Assembly (NCBI GenBank): GCA_947579665.1
Contig: OX388349.1
Location: 69,940,841-70,004,840, forward strand
Direction: 5' to 3'
From: Sympetrum striolatum
Taxonomy: Eukaryota; Arthropoda; Insecta; Odonata; Libellulidae
DNA: 64,000 bases
A model generated the notes under the pieces. That model was given only the letters and a program-made list of their open reading frames with translations, made no database searches and was not told the origin of the DNA. Positions 27,641 through 37,140 of this stretch are shown in pieces (within the stretch, counting starts at the first letter, position 1; every line of letters begins with the position of its first letter). A program made the translations under genes and the position numbers.

Positions 27641-29290
27641 TGCATCGAGATATTTCCTACATTTTCCGTCCTCTCGGGCTAAATCCTTCCTCTCGTTCAA
27701 CCCGAAATATAACTCTCACAGCAATTAAAGGGAACTTTCGGGAGAGCTGTTAAGGATTAAAAGACCCTTCAAAGATAAGACATCGGACGAAAAATGTTCC
27801 CTCCATAATGCCTCGAATAAAAATAACGATAAATTGATAAGGCACTGTTACAAAAAATGGGAAAAAATCATCGAATTAACGAGTCATTGAGAGGGAAAAG
27901 GCGAAAATCCCAGCGATGCGGACATTAAGCAGAGGACGAAATATTTATGACTTCCGGTCACGGGGAAAATGGAGTGGGAGCATGGCTACCAACCCTTTTC
28001 CCCAATCTCCTTCTCCTTACATACTAAATCGTCCTCTCCCCATCAAATCCCCATTTTTCGCTTATCTCCGAGTTAAATCCTTTCCACCGTGTCTCCAGCC
28101 ACTAAGAAACCTTCGCACGAGCGCATTTCGGCTACGCGGGGGCGTGGAAAGAAGAGAATGGGATGGGAAGCAGGATTGCCAACACTCCCGAATGTTCACA
28201 ATGGACGGCAATGGGACCGATTTTTCTCACCATTAATTTCCCCGAAACAAAGCGCTTTAATGAGTCCATATTAACAAATCTGAAATTAATTATGCTTAAT
28301 TGGAAGAATTAGGAAGTATTCTGACCAGAATTTCAAACTTTTCAAAACCATTTCAACGTTCGACCTCTGAGATGTTGAATAGCGAAAGGACTACGGAAGA
28401 TTTTCAATCTTTGTGTTCTTTAACAAAATTTTTGAGAAAGGCAACCTATAACTATAGAAAAAACACGCGTCAATTAGAAAGGATGACAAACTAAAATAAA
28501 GATATGCATTGTAAGTGTACGTTGTGTCTCAAAATACTCAGATATAGGCTCATACAATCACAATTCAACACAATTAAAAATGGAATTAAGATAACAAGCA
28601 GAAGTGCAGTGTTTAGATAAAAATCTTAAAAGATTAAATTGAAAGTGTCCAAAGAGGCTGTTTTTATAACTCCACTCAAGTAATTAAATTGGAGATCGAA
28701 AACTCCTTCTTTAGTGCATGATTGAGACTGAAAACGTCATGTCTCACCAAACCCATCTTCACTTTAATGGGTGCTAAAAGAAAATATAAGAGAATTTGCG
28801 GATACAAAGGAATCTTAGTGAAATTTCGGGAAACTCATCACAACATGGAAAAACCTCCAGAGAAATAGTTACGTGAAAAAACTGCGCCAACTATCAAATA
28901 AGTGTATTAACTTAAAGAAGTTTGATTTAAAAACTGTCCCAAGTTTGATCGTACTGTCACATTTATTGAGTTATTGATTATCTCAGCCTTAAAATATGCA
29001 TTGACATACTTTCTTGAAAAGAGATGATTATTATCGGTTATCTCGGTGCAATATGTGCATTTAGAGAGACAGTAAGTCATAACTTTCCTTCGAGTTGGAG
29101 GAAATGAAACCTCTTCGAACAGTTCTTAATCCCTCTGAAAAGCGGAAAATTCCTTGTACAACTCTTAAGGATACCCTTTGGGTTTAATTAAATTCGGATC
29201 CCTCAAACATCTTCATTATGATTGTCAGAAAATATTCGGTGATTATTTTCGTAGCAGAAAAGCAGCCTAAATTCTCGTATGTTGGCAACC
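27641..29290. other. G+C-richer patch (27650-28260) then A+T-rich DNA
   Basis: The patch has CpGs and open frames at 27916-28236 and 28089-28274 that overlap in different frames and look unrelated to known proteins. The remainder shows nothing. Confidence 0.4.
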
Positions 29291-30180
29291 TCAATTGAAA
29301 TTAGGAGTGTTCGGGAAGTCCAAGCGCGAGTGGGGAGGGGGAGCGGAAACGGTGGGTGCGGGGGCAGCGAGTGGCACTTTGGGAAGGGGGTGATTCGGCG
29401 GGGGGCAGGAAGGCAGCAGGGGCGGGCACCTTGCCCTGATTCGCCTGACCTGTGATTTGTCGGATTGCGCTCTGGGAGCGGAAGGGAGTGGGAGAGCTAA
29501 GAGTGTTAGAGGGGGCCACAGGGGGGTAACGGGGGCCGAATCGGGGGTGGGGGAGAGCAAATGGCCGACTCCACGTAAAAGGGGTTCGGGAAGAAAAATT
29601 ATAAAATATTCAGCGAGTCCTGCGTGTCGGGAAGCGTGCAATAAGGACGACAGAAACTCATTGCCTATTCCCGCTCGTGTGCGTATAAAATGGCCCCGAT
29701 TTTTAATTTTCCCTAATCTCGCGATAAAATGGTGGTCGCCGTGCTGTTCCCCCGTAACTTTTTTCTCCCGCGCACAAATACCGGCCATTACGGTCGCGAT
29801 TAGGGAAAAAAGGTCAATCTGCATACGGAGAGATTAATGGTCGGAGAAGGCAATGGGTCCGGGATCTGACCCTTATGGGACCCCGTGTGTTTTCTGGAAG
29901 CGATTCGGGCAATTACGACTCCTCCCCCCAAGTACTTTTTGACTGCTTTAAATCATGGCTGCTCGACCATGGCCACATGTACTTGCGATAAGTACGGGAA
30001 AATTTAGTGCTCTGTCGTGGGTAAAGTGTGTACATCAGTCGCAGTGTATGTTGGCGAAGGAGGGGGTTGCCCCATTGTTCTTCGCGGGTGAGGCTGTTTA
30101 ATTCCGCGGCTCGTTAAGACTTCATGAATGAATAAATATGCAGAAATTGCGTACGGGTAACCGTCCGGCAGCTTATAATT
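29291..30180. promoter_or_regulatory. G-rich, CpG-containing block, candidate regulatory region
   Basis: This is the most G-rich stretch of the window. The plus strand at 29325-29575 has many runs of four to six G (GGGGAGGGGGAGCGG, GGCGGGGGGCAGG, GGGGCGGGCAC), the pattern that can form G-quadruplexes. A TATAAAA lies at 29684-29690, but no initiator sequence sits at the right distance. Long open frames on both strands here are proline- or glycine-rich by composition and match no family I know. It lies about 2.1-3 kb downstream of the eyegone-type exon, so inside its intron if the next exon is further left. Confidence 0.4.
29707..29808. repeat. Spaced inverted repeat TTTTCCCTAATC(TC)GCGA
   Basis: TTTTCCCTAATCTCGCGA at 29707-29724 is mirrored by TCGCGATTAGGGAAAA from about 29794, with two extra bases in the left copy. 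The arms enclose about 70 bp. The TAATC cores resemble Otx/Bicoid-type homeodomain half-sites. The element lies inside the G+C-rich block of 29.3-30.2 kb. Confidence 0.6.
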
Positions 30181-30898
30181 ATGATCGCCAAAATTAAGAT
30201 TATTTCCTTTTTCAAAGTTTTTACTAAAATTAAGGATCCGAAAGAATTTGTTTTCGAAAACGCCCGCGGTGATTGACTGACGGAAGATAACTTTAAGTGA
30301 TTAAAGGCAAAAAATGTTTATACCGTAATACCTGAAATATGAGCGAGTACATTTGCTTATTTCATGAGAGCCAAATTACCGTTTTCTCTGATAATTTATT
30401 TACTCAGCAAAAAACACGAGAGCACATGAGAAAAGTGATAGCTCGTTGCTGATCGCTGTTAAGTTAAAGAAATGGATGTTTGTAACAAGTTCTTGAAATG
30501 TAGTTCAATTAATTCCCTTTTAATTCGATTTAACTATGTTTCATAACATTCCATTTTGAAATGTTCCCTTTGCGATGCAATTGAAAAATGAAAAACTTAT
30601 CAATAAAGAAAGAACGAAGAAGCAATGGATGTCATAGAGAAGCTAAGGTAAGATGAAGTATGATTATATTGTAACCCTATATGATATTTTTGAAGGTGAT
30701 AAGCAAACAAATATGCTATCTACGGCGTTACAATTTTTTAATAATGTACACCACGGCACAAGAAAGTAGGCGCTTCTTAAAAATCGAGGCATACGAATTC
30801 CATGCATAAAATATGATATTCCTGCAAAGTTAAAAAGACTAGACTTCAAGATCAATTACAGTTTTTCCCAATTAATTTATTTGTTATATTTTATACTT
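30181..30898. other. A+T-rich DNA left of the palindromic MITEs
   Basis: Nothing recognisable. It is presumed intron of the eyegone-type gene. Confidence 0.5.
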
Positions 30899-31101
30899 AA
30901 TTAGAGGTTTGAAATCTCCAAAAGCCGTCTAAGTCGGTGCTCCGAGTCTCACTTCCCGGTAGTTCGAGAAAGCAAGAAAGGAATGCCGCACTTTTATCGG
31001 ACTACCGGGAAGTAAGACTCGGAGCGCCGAAAAAGACGGCTTTTGGAGATTTCAAACCTCTAATTTATTAACAACCGTGTTCCAAAATTTTCCTTCTTTA
31101 C
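30899..31101. mobile_element. Palindromic (foldback) MITE, AATTAGAGGT family, copy 1
   Basis: Two arms of about 65 bp (30899-30963 and 31001-31065) are near-perfect reverse complements. The outer ends read AATTAGAGGTTTGAAATCTC and the complement. The 37-bp centre contains AGAAAGCAAGAAAGGAATGC. A further 36 bp (31066-31101, ACAACCGTGTTCCAAAATTT then TTCTTTAC) follow the right arm and are shared with copy 2. There is no coding capacity. Confidence 0.75.
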
Positions 31102-31715
31102 AATTTTATACTGGCATTATAAATTAATCGAAATAATTAAAATTGTAGGAATTTAAATGGTTATTTAACACTTTACTGCACCTGCTTGTTAGTTTTTTTA
31201 TTAGATATATGGTAATTTTAGGCAACTTTATAGGCACGATAAATACAATTCCGTCGAATCGTTGTCAATAATATCAAAAGAATTGTCCTGCAAAATTATA
31301 ACTTGAGGTTAAGTGCGATTTTTCCTACATAATATACAAGGGCAAGACTTTCATTCTATGTGTATGAGAAATAAATGAATTTTCTTTTCCTAAGTTATAG
31401 CTATTAATTCAGTTATCTTTTGAGTGTTTCATGCCTCTCCTTCCTTTACGGGACACCCGTTTTTAGAAATGCGGGAGATCTTGATGTACCCAGCGATTTT
31501 AAAGTCATAATTTCGTAATTACCAGATCGTTTACAGAGGCATTAATAAAATAAAATTGATAAATGAAAAATCAATAAATGTAGGTATTATCAGAACATAG
31601 TGAAGGTTGTTAAAAGGATAGTTAACAAGATGCCCTGAAACAAACGATAAAAAATAAGAAGAACCGTCAAGAAAATAGCAAAATAAAATTTCTCGAGTAG
31701 TTAAATTTAAGACCA
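31102..31715. other. A+T-rich DNA between the two palindromic MITEs
   Basis: Nothing recognisable, and no similarity to the sequence left of copy 1. This argues against a simple tandem duplication of the whole interval. Confidence 0.5.
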
Positions 31716-31948
31716 AATTAGAGGTTTAAAATCTCCAAAAGCCGTTTTTGTCGGCCTTCCTTTTCTCAATCACCGGTATTCCGAGAAAACAAGAAAGGAC
31801 ACCGCACTTTTTGAGAGCACCACATTAGGGTACTCACAAAAAGTGCGGTGCCCCTTCTTATTTTCTCCGAATACCGGTGAATGAGAAGAGTTGGAGATTT
31901 TAAACCCCTAATTCTTTAACGGCCGTATTCCAAATTTTCTTTCTTTAC
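31716..31948. mobile_element. Palindromic (foldback) MITE, AATTAGAGGT family, copy 2
   Basis: The inverted repeat 31716-31913 has the same outer end (AATTAGAGGTTTAAAATCTC) and the same inner GAGAAAACAAGAAAGGACAC as copy 1. Here the arms run almost to the centre (CACATTAGG), including the complementary pair CCGCACTTTTTG / CAAAAAGTGCGG. The right arm is followed by the same tail as copy 1 (31914-31948, CGTATTCCAAATTTTCTTTC), whereas the left flanks of the two copies do not match. Confidence 0.75.
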
Positions 31949-32302
31949 TACCGACCAAATTATATGAATTTAAATAAGCACAAAAATAAAATTTGGATTG
32001 AAATACAGCCCTTGTTTCATGTATCTTCATCACTAATAGTTTTTCTTGAACTATCGTCCGTGGTTAAGCGATTAAGTATGAGACGACGAACGAGCGTAAA
32101 ACTGCTATTACCGCCAACCGCTATGACACATTCGATTCTAAATCTACTCTAATTGCACAACATATTACCGACGCAAGTCAAAGCAAGAATAAACCTATTG
32201 AATCCCAGTAATAATTAAGCTAAGCTCTCAGCGTGTGTCAAACGCGAAAAGTCTATCTCAAATGGGAAAACAGAAGTAGTATTTAGATCAACGGAGCCCA
32301 CT
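31949..32302 (-). other. Proximal part of the intron downstream of the eyegone-type exon
   Basis: A+T-rich; no exon, polyadenylation site cluster or repeat was recognised. Confidence 0.5.
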
Positions 32303-32308
32303 CCTTAC
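32303..32308 (-). other. 5' splice site (donor) of the eyegone-type exon
   Basis: Read on the minus strand, the exon ends ...CTTCTGG and the intron begins GTAAGG. The cut falls after the first base of a Gly codon, which matches the split Gly expected before the RED domain. Reading through gives only K-E-W-A-P-L-I and a stop, so the open frame ends where the intron should begin. Confidence 0.85.
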
Positions 32309-32698
32309 CCAGAAGCTTGGTGACCGCGCCCTGTTGCGACAGCACGTGGGAGGCGAGGTCGTAATGCCGCAGTCCCAATCGCGACAGCTCCAGCAGCCGA
32401 TGCGGCGATGCGGCCGCAAGCACCAAAGAGGAGAGGGATGCGGCGGAGGCAGCCGCTGCAGCCGCCGCGGCAGCCGCTTGGTGCTGCCCCTGAGCCGCCG
32501 GGTGCGGAGGATGTGGCTGCAACGTCGGAGGAGGTATCGAAGAAGCGGCTGCGAACTGGTGCGGGTGGTGGTGCGGCGGATGGTGGGCGTGGGGATGGTG
32601 TAGGGCGTACAGGTCCCTGAGGGCGGTTGCGGTGGAGGTCGGTGGAGGTGGCGGAGGAGGAGGTGGGGTTCCCACGCCCACGGAAGGGGCCGCAGTTG
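32309..32698 (-). CDS. eyg: Internal coding exon of an eyegone / twin of eyegone-type Pax gene
   Basis: Eyg/Toe are nuclear Pax transcription factors that keep the RED half of the paired domain and a homeodomain but have lost most of the PAI half. In Drosophila, Eyg acts in eye and imaginal-disc growth. The exon is 390 bp: two bases of a split codon, 129 whole codons, then one base (G) of the next. Residues 11-19 are nine prolines, about 33-46 are His/Pro-rich, and 74-83 are ten alanines. Residues 100-129 form a conserved block: LLELSRLGLR, then HYDLASHVL, then SQQGAVTKLL plus a split Gly. The last ~22 residues align by eye with the second and third PAI helices of other Pax proteins (pattern G-R-x-x-D-I-S-x-x-L then G-x-V-S-K-I-L-G). 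In Eyg/Toe the next residues are the RED linker (L-R-P-P-G), so the split Gly fits a phase-1 junction there. No RED, homeodomain or first exon was seen, so eyg cannot be separated from toe. Confidence 0.85.
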
Positions 32699-32740
32699 CT
32701 GCAATGGAAAAAGTCACAATTAATGAAACGAAATAAATGG
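32699..32740 (-). other. 3' splice site (acceptor) with polypyrimidine tract
   Basis: On the minus strand the sequence is GTGACTTTTTCCATTGCAG, followed by CAACTGCGGCC of the exon. A branch-point-like CATTAAT lies about 25-30 bases upstream. The preceding exon must end with one base of the codon completed by CA, giving Ser, Pro, Thr or Ala. The open frame continues upstream to an ATG, but this is read through the pyrimidine tract and is not taken as coding. Confidence 0.8.
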
Positions 32741-32754
32741 ATCCATCCATTTTA

Positions 32755-33142
32755 GAAAAAGTACAACGAAAGGCGATACGTTTTGTAAAGAATTTTAATA
32801 TTGAACAGCGAGTGTTACTGAGATGTTACAGGACGCGGGATGGGAATCATTGGAAGATAAAAGACAAATTCAAAGGATAAATTTATTAAATAAGTTCAGA
32901 AAAATCACGTTCTTATTGTTAGATGATGTAACCGATATAAGGCGACCCCCATTTTATATGGGTCGTTATGATACTGGCAGAAAGATTAGGGAAATAGATG
33001 TTAGAACAAATCGTTTCAAAAATTCATTTCTTCCGCGAACTATACGCGAAAGCAACCGTTTAGGAAAATAGAGTTGAGGTGCCAGAACCACCTGTCACTC
33101 GCCGAAAGGTGGCTTGCAGGGTTCTTACATAGACATAGACAT
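32755..33142 (+). mobile_element. 5'-truncated 3' end of a CR1/L2-type LINE (broken reverse-transcriptase C-terminus)
   Basis: The plus strand begins with E-K-V-Q-R-K-A-I-R-F-V, then shifts frame near 32825-32840 and continues as GWESLEDKRQ, RPPFYMGRYD and DVRTNRFKNSF. It ends in a stop at 33069-33071. These phrases are the usual C-terminal tail of non-LTR retrotransposon reverse transcriptases of the CR1/L2/Jockey kind. The short 3' untranslated part (CACTCGCCGAAAGGTGGCTT) ends in a degenerate hexamer-like run (TAGACATAGACAT). The copy is dead: it has lost everything 5' and carries a frameshift. It lies antisense to the eyegone-type gene, starting about 55 bp before its splice acceptor. Confidence 0.8.
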
Positions 33143-34070
33143 CCATCGAATGTTTCACAAAATACGTATTAAAATACAATTATTTGAGGATTAAGAACAG
33201 GGATGGATAATATTTATAGTTCATACGTAAATTATTTTACTTTTATGTGTCGTGTACCATTACAACTAAAAAATACAACAATGAAAGCAATTTCCACACC
33301 TCATCATAAAAATATGCTCTATAGTATTCAGCGGTACATTATGTACTGTGTATAAGAGTTTTCATCTGCGTGTGGACGTAAGCAATTGCATATAGCATCA
33401 TAAATTTGCATCTACAAATTTTTCGCTGGGTTCAATATGCCATCTATAATCATGAAATGCGCCACTTAAGTTATACTCGCCGCTGGTCTGCGACCCTTAG
33501 CTTAGAACCATCAACAGCATCACAGCGACCATCCGCCATTTTGCTCCGATGTCATTCTGATCCGCAATCGGCTTTTTCATTATTCGAATTTCGATACAAT
33601 TATATTTGACCTCTATGTACAATTATATACGAACTCTCGTACATCAAGAATGTGCGGGTCGTATAAGGCCTTCTCGACAATTTTGTGCGGTCCAATCACT
33701 TTTTCTCTCTATAATATCTAGAATGATAGGTATTCTATCCTAAGTTTTAATGGCGTAAGGGGAGTAAACCAAATTTACAATGTATACAGGATCATAAATT
33801 ATGAAAAATGTCAGTGAATTTCAATCAATCTTCATTCAATTGGAATAAGATAATTTAAAGATCATTTTCCTTGGATTATTAACTTTTTAGAACGCAAAAC
33901 TCACGCTAAATGAAGCCCGCTGTCTTCGTAGGACAGACACAGCCAGATTAACTTAAAGTTATGGACAACCCTTGAACGCGGTGTCCGACAGCGAAATTTT
34001 AAACAAAGGGACACAACAGAACAACGTCTACTCGAAAAGGAATATATCTGTGCATGCAAACAGTTGTATG

Positions 34071-34151
34071 TACAGTCCTGGCCAAAATTAACGCAGCACC
34101 GGCCGTAAAGATCGCGAGAGAGGTGCTGCGTTAATTTTGGCCAGGAGTGTA
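34071..34151 (+). mobile_element. Tc1/mariner-like palindromic MITE, copy A
   Basis: An 81-bp element flanked by TA. The terminal inverted repeats are about 30 bp: they start CAGTCCTGGCCAAAATTAAC and close with the complement, ending GGCCAGGAGTG, around a spacer of about 20 bp (GGCCGTAAAGATCGCGAGAG). The TA flanks and the CAGTSCTGGCCAAAA-type end are typical of Tc1-family transposons. There is no room for a transposase, so it must have been moved in trans. Confidence 0.8.
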
Positions 34152-34472
34152 CATTTGAAACATCCAAAGATTTTCGTAAACATTCCCAGAAGAGTATGGT
34201 ATTTATCCAAAGTTGGGTGCTAATCATTCAAACATCACAACTCCGAATGATGAAATTATTTTAAATCTTGCCATATGCCAATCTGTTATGAAGCGAAAAT
34301 TTCTAAATGAAACATATATATGTGGTTAGCTCGTATAAGGTTACTGTCAATTATTCCACTTAAGAATACAAGTGACGCAATTAACCTACTCACACTGCAG
34401 ACGTAATACTTGTGTACTTTGCTTTGTTTCTTACACACGGTCTATTACACAAGTAATTTTGTCGATTATGAA

Positions 34473-34530
34473 AACTCAATTATCCAAAATAAGTACTCGT
34501 CACTGAGTACTTATTTTGGATAATTGAGTT
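34473..34530. repeat. Perfect 26-bp inverted repeat with 6-bp spacer
   Basis: AACTCAATTATCCAAAATAA plus GTACTC (34473-34498) is exactly repeated in reverse complement at 34505-34530, around GTCACT. No mismatch is visible. It may be the remains of a foldback element or a replication-born palindrome; no flanking duplication is evident. Confidence 0.85.
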
Positions 34531-34976
34531 GAAATAAATTTTACAATTGCGTTATTAGCTAATCATTAAATTCCTGATTTTAGGCAATTCTCTGAGCAAG
34601 ATTCGTTTGCAGGTTCAATTAACAGAATTTTAAATTACTCCGCACATATTTTCACTTCGCAACAGAAATTAAAGTAGCAGGAATTTGGGCAATTGAAGGT
34701 GTGAGTTACAACATATCTTTTTCCGAACTTTTTGTCACATGATCGAAGGCATCGATAATGTTATCTGTGTGAGTATTCGTACCAAGAAATGATTCACCGT
34801 TTTCTTACGGCAGACATTTTGAAATGTATGAAAATCAGTAATGGAAGAAAATGTTCGTGTAAATACCTATACTTGAAAATTTTGAATAAAATTGACACTC
34901 GTAAGAAATTATTTCATACAATTTGAAATTTTAAAATAGTGAAGCAGATAGAAAGAGTATCTCTTACATAAAACTT

Positions 34977-35060
34977 GAGCCAGCCACGATGGCCAAGGGG
35001 TTAGTTTACTAGCCAACCAATGCTCATACCCAAGGGTCTAAATACTACTTCGTTTTCTAT
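34977..35060 (+). mobile_element. Possible second tRNA-like SINE family, fragment
   Basis: GCCACGATGGCCAAGGGGTT then AGTTTACTAGCC resembles a tRNA A-box region. It is followed by a weak B box (GGGTCTAAATACTA). It shares GGTTAGnnTnCTAGC with the fragment at 54.47 kb. Both are degenerate and the limits are guesses. Confidence 0.3.
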
Positions 35061-36791
35061 GCTCGGAAAATTTTGCATTTCATCTGGGTTTTAAATAACA
35101 CAATTTTTATTAATAATCAAAACCGGTTTTGATGCTATTTGTGTATTTCTTGTAGAGGATGTCATTTTTAGGAGCAAAAAGGTACTGTATTGTAAGGCAC
35201 CAAGCCGTGTTTGATGGCTCGTCGGAGTTTCTTGTGCTTTCATATATATATTTATATCAGTAATATTTTGGGTCAAACCCAGCTACGGGTTGGGTTACCA
35301 ACTAATTTAGCACGAAATCTAATTTAATTAAGTTCAACTTTTCATATTTTGCACAACGGAATTAATGACTGCAGCGTCTTTCTTGCGACGATTGTAAAGA
35401 TAATTTCAAAGAGAAATGAGGATGGAATAAAAACTATTCTTTTATTTCATATCGCCACTGTGTTACTTTATGACTGATTAAGAGCAAGTGCAAAGTCTTC
35501 AATTTGCTAAAAGGACTCCAAAATATATCTTGAGGGCTTGATTTGAAGTGAAAAATCGACACGTGGCCCTAAAAAATAGCAGCTTAAGGTAAATCTAACG
35601 ACTGAAATTTCCGACATAAAGTGGAGAGGAATTTAGAAAAGTAGGAAGGGAGGAATATTAATCTCGCGCGCGTTTTACGCAACTCTTATTCAATTTCCAA
35701 ACGACCCGAAGTCATCGTAGTTGAAATATACCGCATCGAGGTTTGCAATTTCACAATAGGAATCGTCGATGGTCAAGAGGATGTCAAACGTTGAAGCTCG
35801 CGTGGAACAATGATCAAGTAGATTAAATGAACATATAACGGTGGCAATTTCAAAGGAAAGAGAGAAATAGATTGCGAAATTTCAATCGTTGAAACGGATT
35901 GAATTATTCTATTTGTGTCAATCTGATACAAGGATCGAATGTGGCTGAGGTTTCATCCCAAGAAAACAGAACTTAGGACAGAAATAAAGTCTCTGTCTTC
36001 ATCATAAAATAAATCCTGCTACCTTTATCTGCAATCTTAAGAAATAAGTGCAATAAATCAAGAATGCTTCTATGAAATTCATACGATGTAGTTATGAAAC
36101 TTAAAATTTTTATATCAATATAATGACTTCTAAGTTTAAAAAAATGCTGCGAAGTTGAAAAGATTCTTCGGGTTCGTGGTTTTAGAGAGGAGTATCGTAA
36201 ATTCATGAAACACTGTTTAAGTGGTACATAAAATAAAACTGATTTTAAATTTAAGTATTACTAGAATTGAATGTTAGATATTGGGAATAAATAACAAATT
36301 ATGACTGGGTCCCATTTAAGCTTCTGTAAAATTTTCAGATTTCAGCTTAACATTGTCTTCTACATGTATTCAGTTATCTCTTTAGTATTTATAAGATTGT
36401 TAGTTACAAAATATATACTAATATATACTTTTTTAGAGAAATTATGCCCAACAAGGAGGTAGTCTTTGAGGTAAACTTTCAAAATAGAATAAATCTGTAT
36501 ATCCAGATGGTAATGTAGTCGTCTTAGGAGATGTTTTGTTCTGAAATGGCTGCAATAATATAATCCGTCAAATCTATTCATTTTCGTAAAACTATCCTGA
36601 ATCGTAATATCTTTAATCAAATTGCCTATCTAAGTTGAGAATATTATCCGTAGTTCCATTAATCTCAGCAGATACTGCATGATACCTGAATTGTCGGTTA
36701 AGTTGAGGCTTTCAGTGTTCATACAGCAGCGTTACGATGATAAACATTTGATTTTTCCAAAATGTCTGTACAATCAGTAAAACCTTGCCGT

Positions 36792-36884
36792 ACGATACTC
36801 CATCAGAGAGTAATATGTATATATTAATAATAGCTATACATTCCAAACGATACTCCATCACAGAGTAATATATATTAATAATAA
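36792..36884. repeat. Tandem duplication with a period of 55 bp
   Basis: ACGATACTCCATCAGAGAGT begins at 36792 and returns as ACGATACTCCATCACAGAGT at 36847. Both are followed by AATAT(GTAT)ATATTAATAATA. The second unit lacks four bases of the TATA stretch. Confidence 0.75.
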
Positions 36885-37140
36885 CAAAAACTTGTTACAA
36901 TAAACTTATACAAAATTATTTACCCAAATTTTTCTTGAAATGTGAGTTGATAATCCGTTTAATGGTTATATTATATCGCCTTGGGGAGTTTATACTTTTA
37001 GCTTCAATGTTTTACTCCTGATTTACAAGAAATTTAATCTAAAAATCACCATATTTTAACCCTTGAGAACATCACGAAATGAAGTAATTGAAACGCGGAG
37101 ATCGAAGCAGAAAATATACATTTTTGCATTAACAAGCTAA

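Larger units (their letters stand above)
33143..37140. other. A+T-rich presumed intron
   Basis: CCGCCAT lies at 33533 in a mildly G+C-rich stretch. The block also holds MITE copy A, the 26-bp inverted repeat, a tRNA-like fragment and the 55-bp tandem duplication. No further exon was recognised. Confidence 0.5.

Noticed and set aside
29291..29824. 177-codon minus-strand frame in the G-rich block as another exon
   Set aside because: Proline/arginine-rich by composition, no recognisable domain, no RED or homeodomain motif, and equally long frames exist on the other strand.
32334..32620. Plus-strand and alternative minus-frame open frames over the Pax exon
   Set aside because: They are by-products of the repeat-rich, G+C-rich exon; only the minus frame with the conserved block and matching splice phases makes sense.
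32699..32750. In-frame ATG extension upstream of the Pax exon giving a hydrophobic, signal-peptide-like start (M-D-G-S-I-Y-F-V-S-L-I-V-T-F)
   Set aside because: It is the splice acceptor and pyrimidine tract read as protein, and a transcription factor does not need a signal peptide.
34473..34530. microRNA precursor
   Set aside because: A perfect 26-bp stem with a 6-nt loop is too short and too perfect for a typical animal pre-miRNA.
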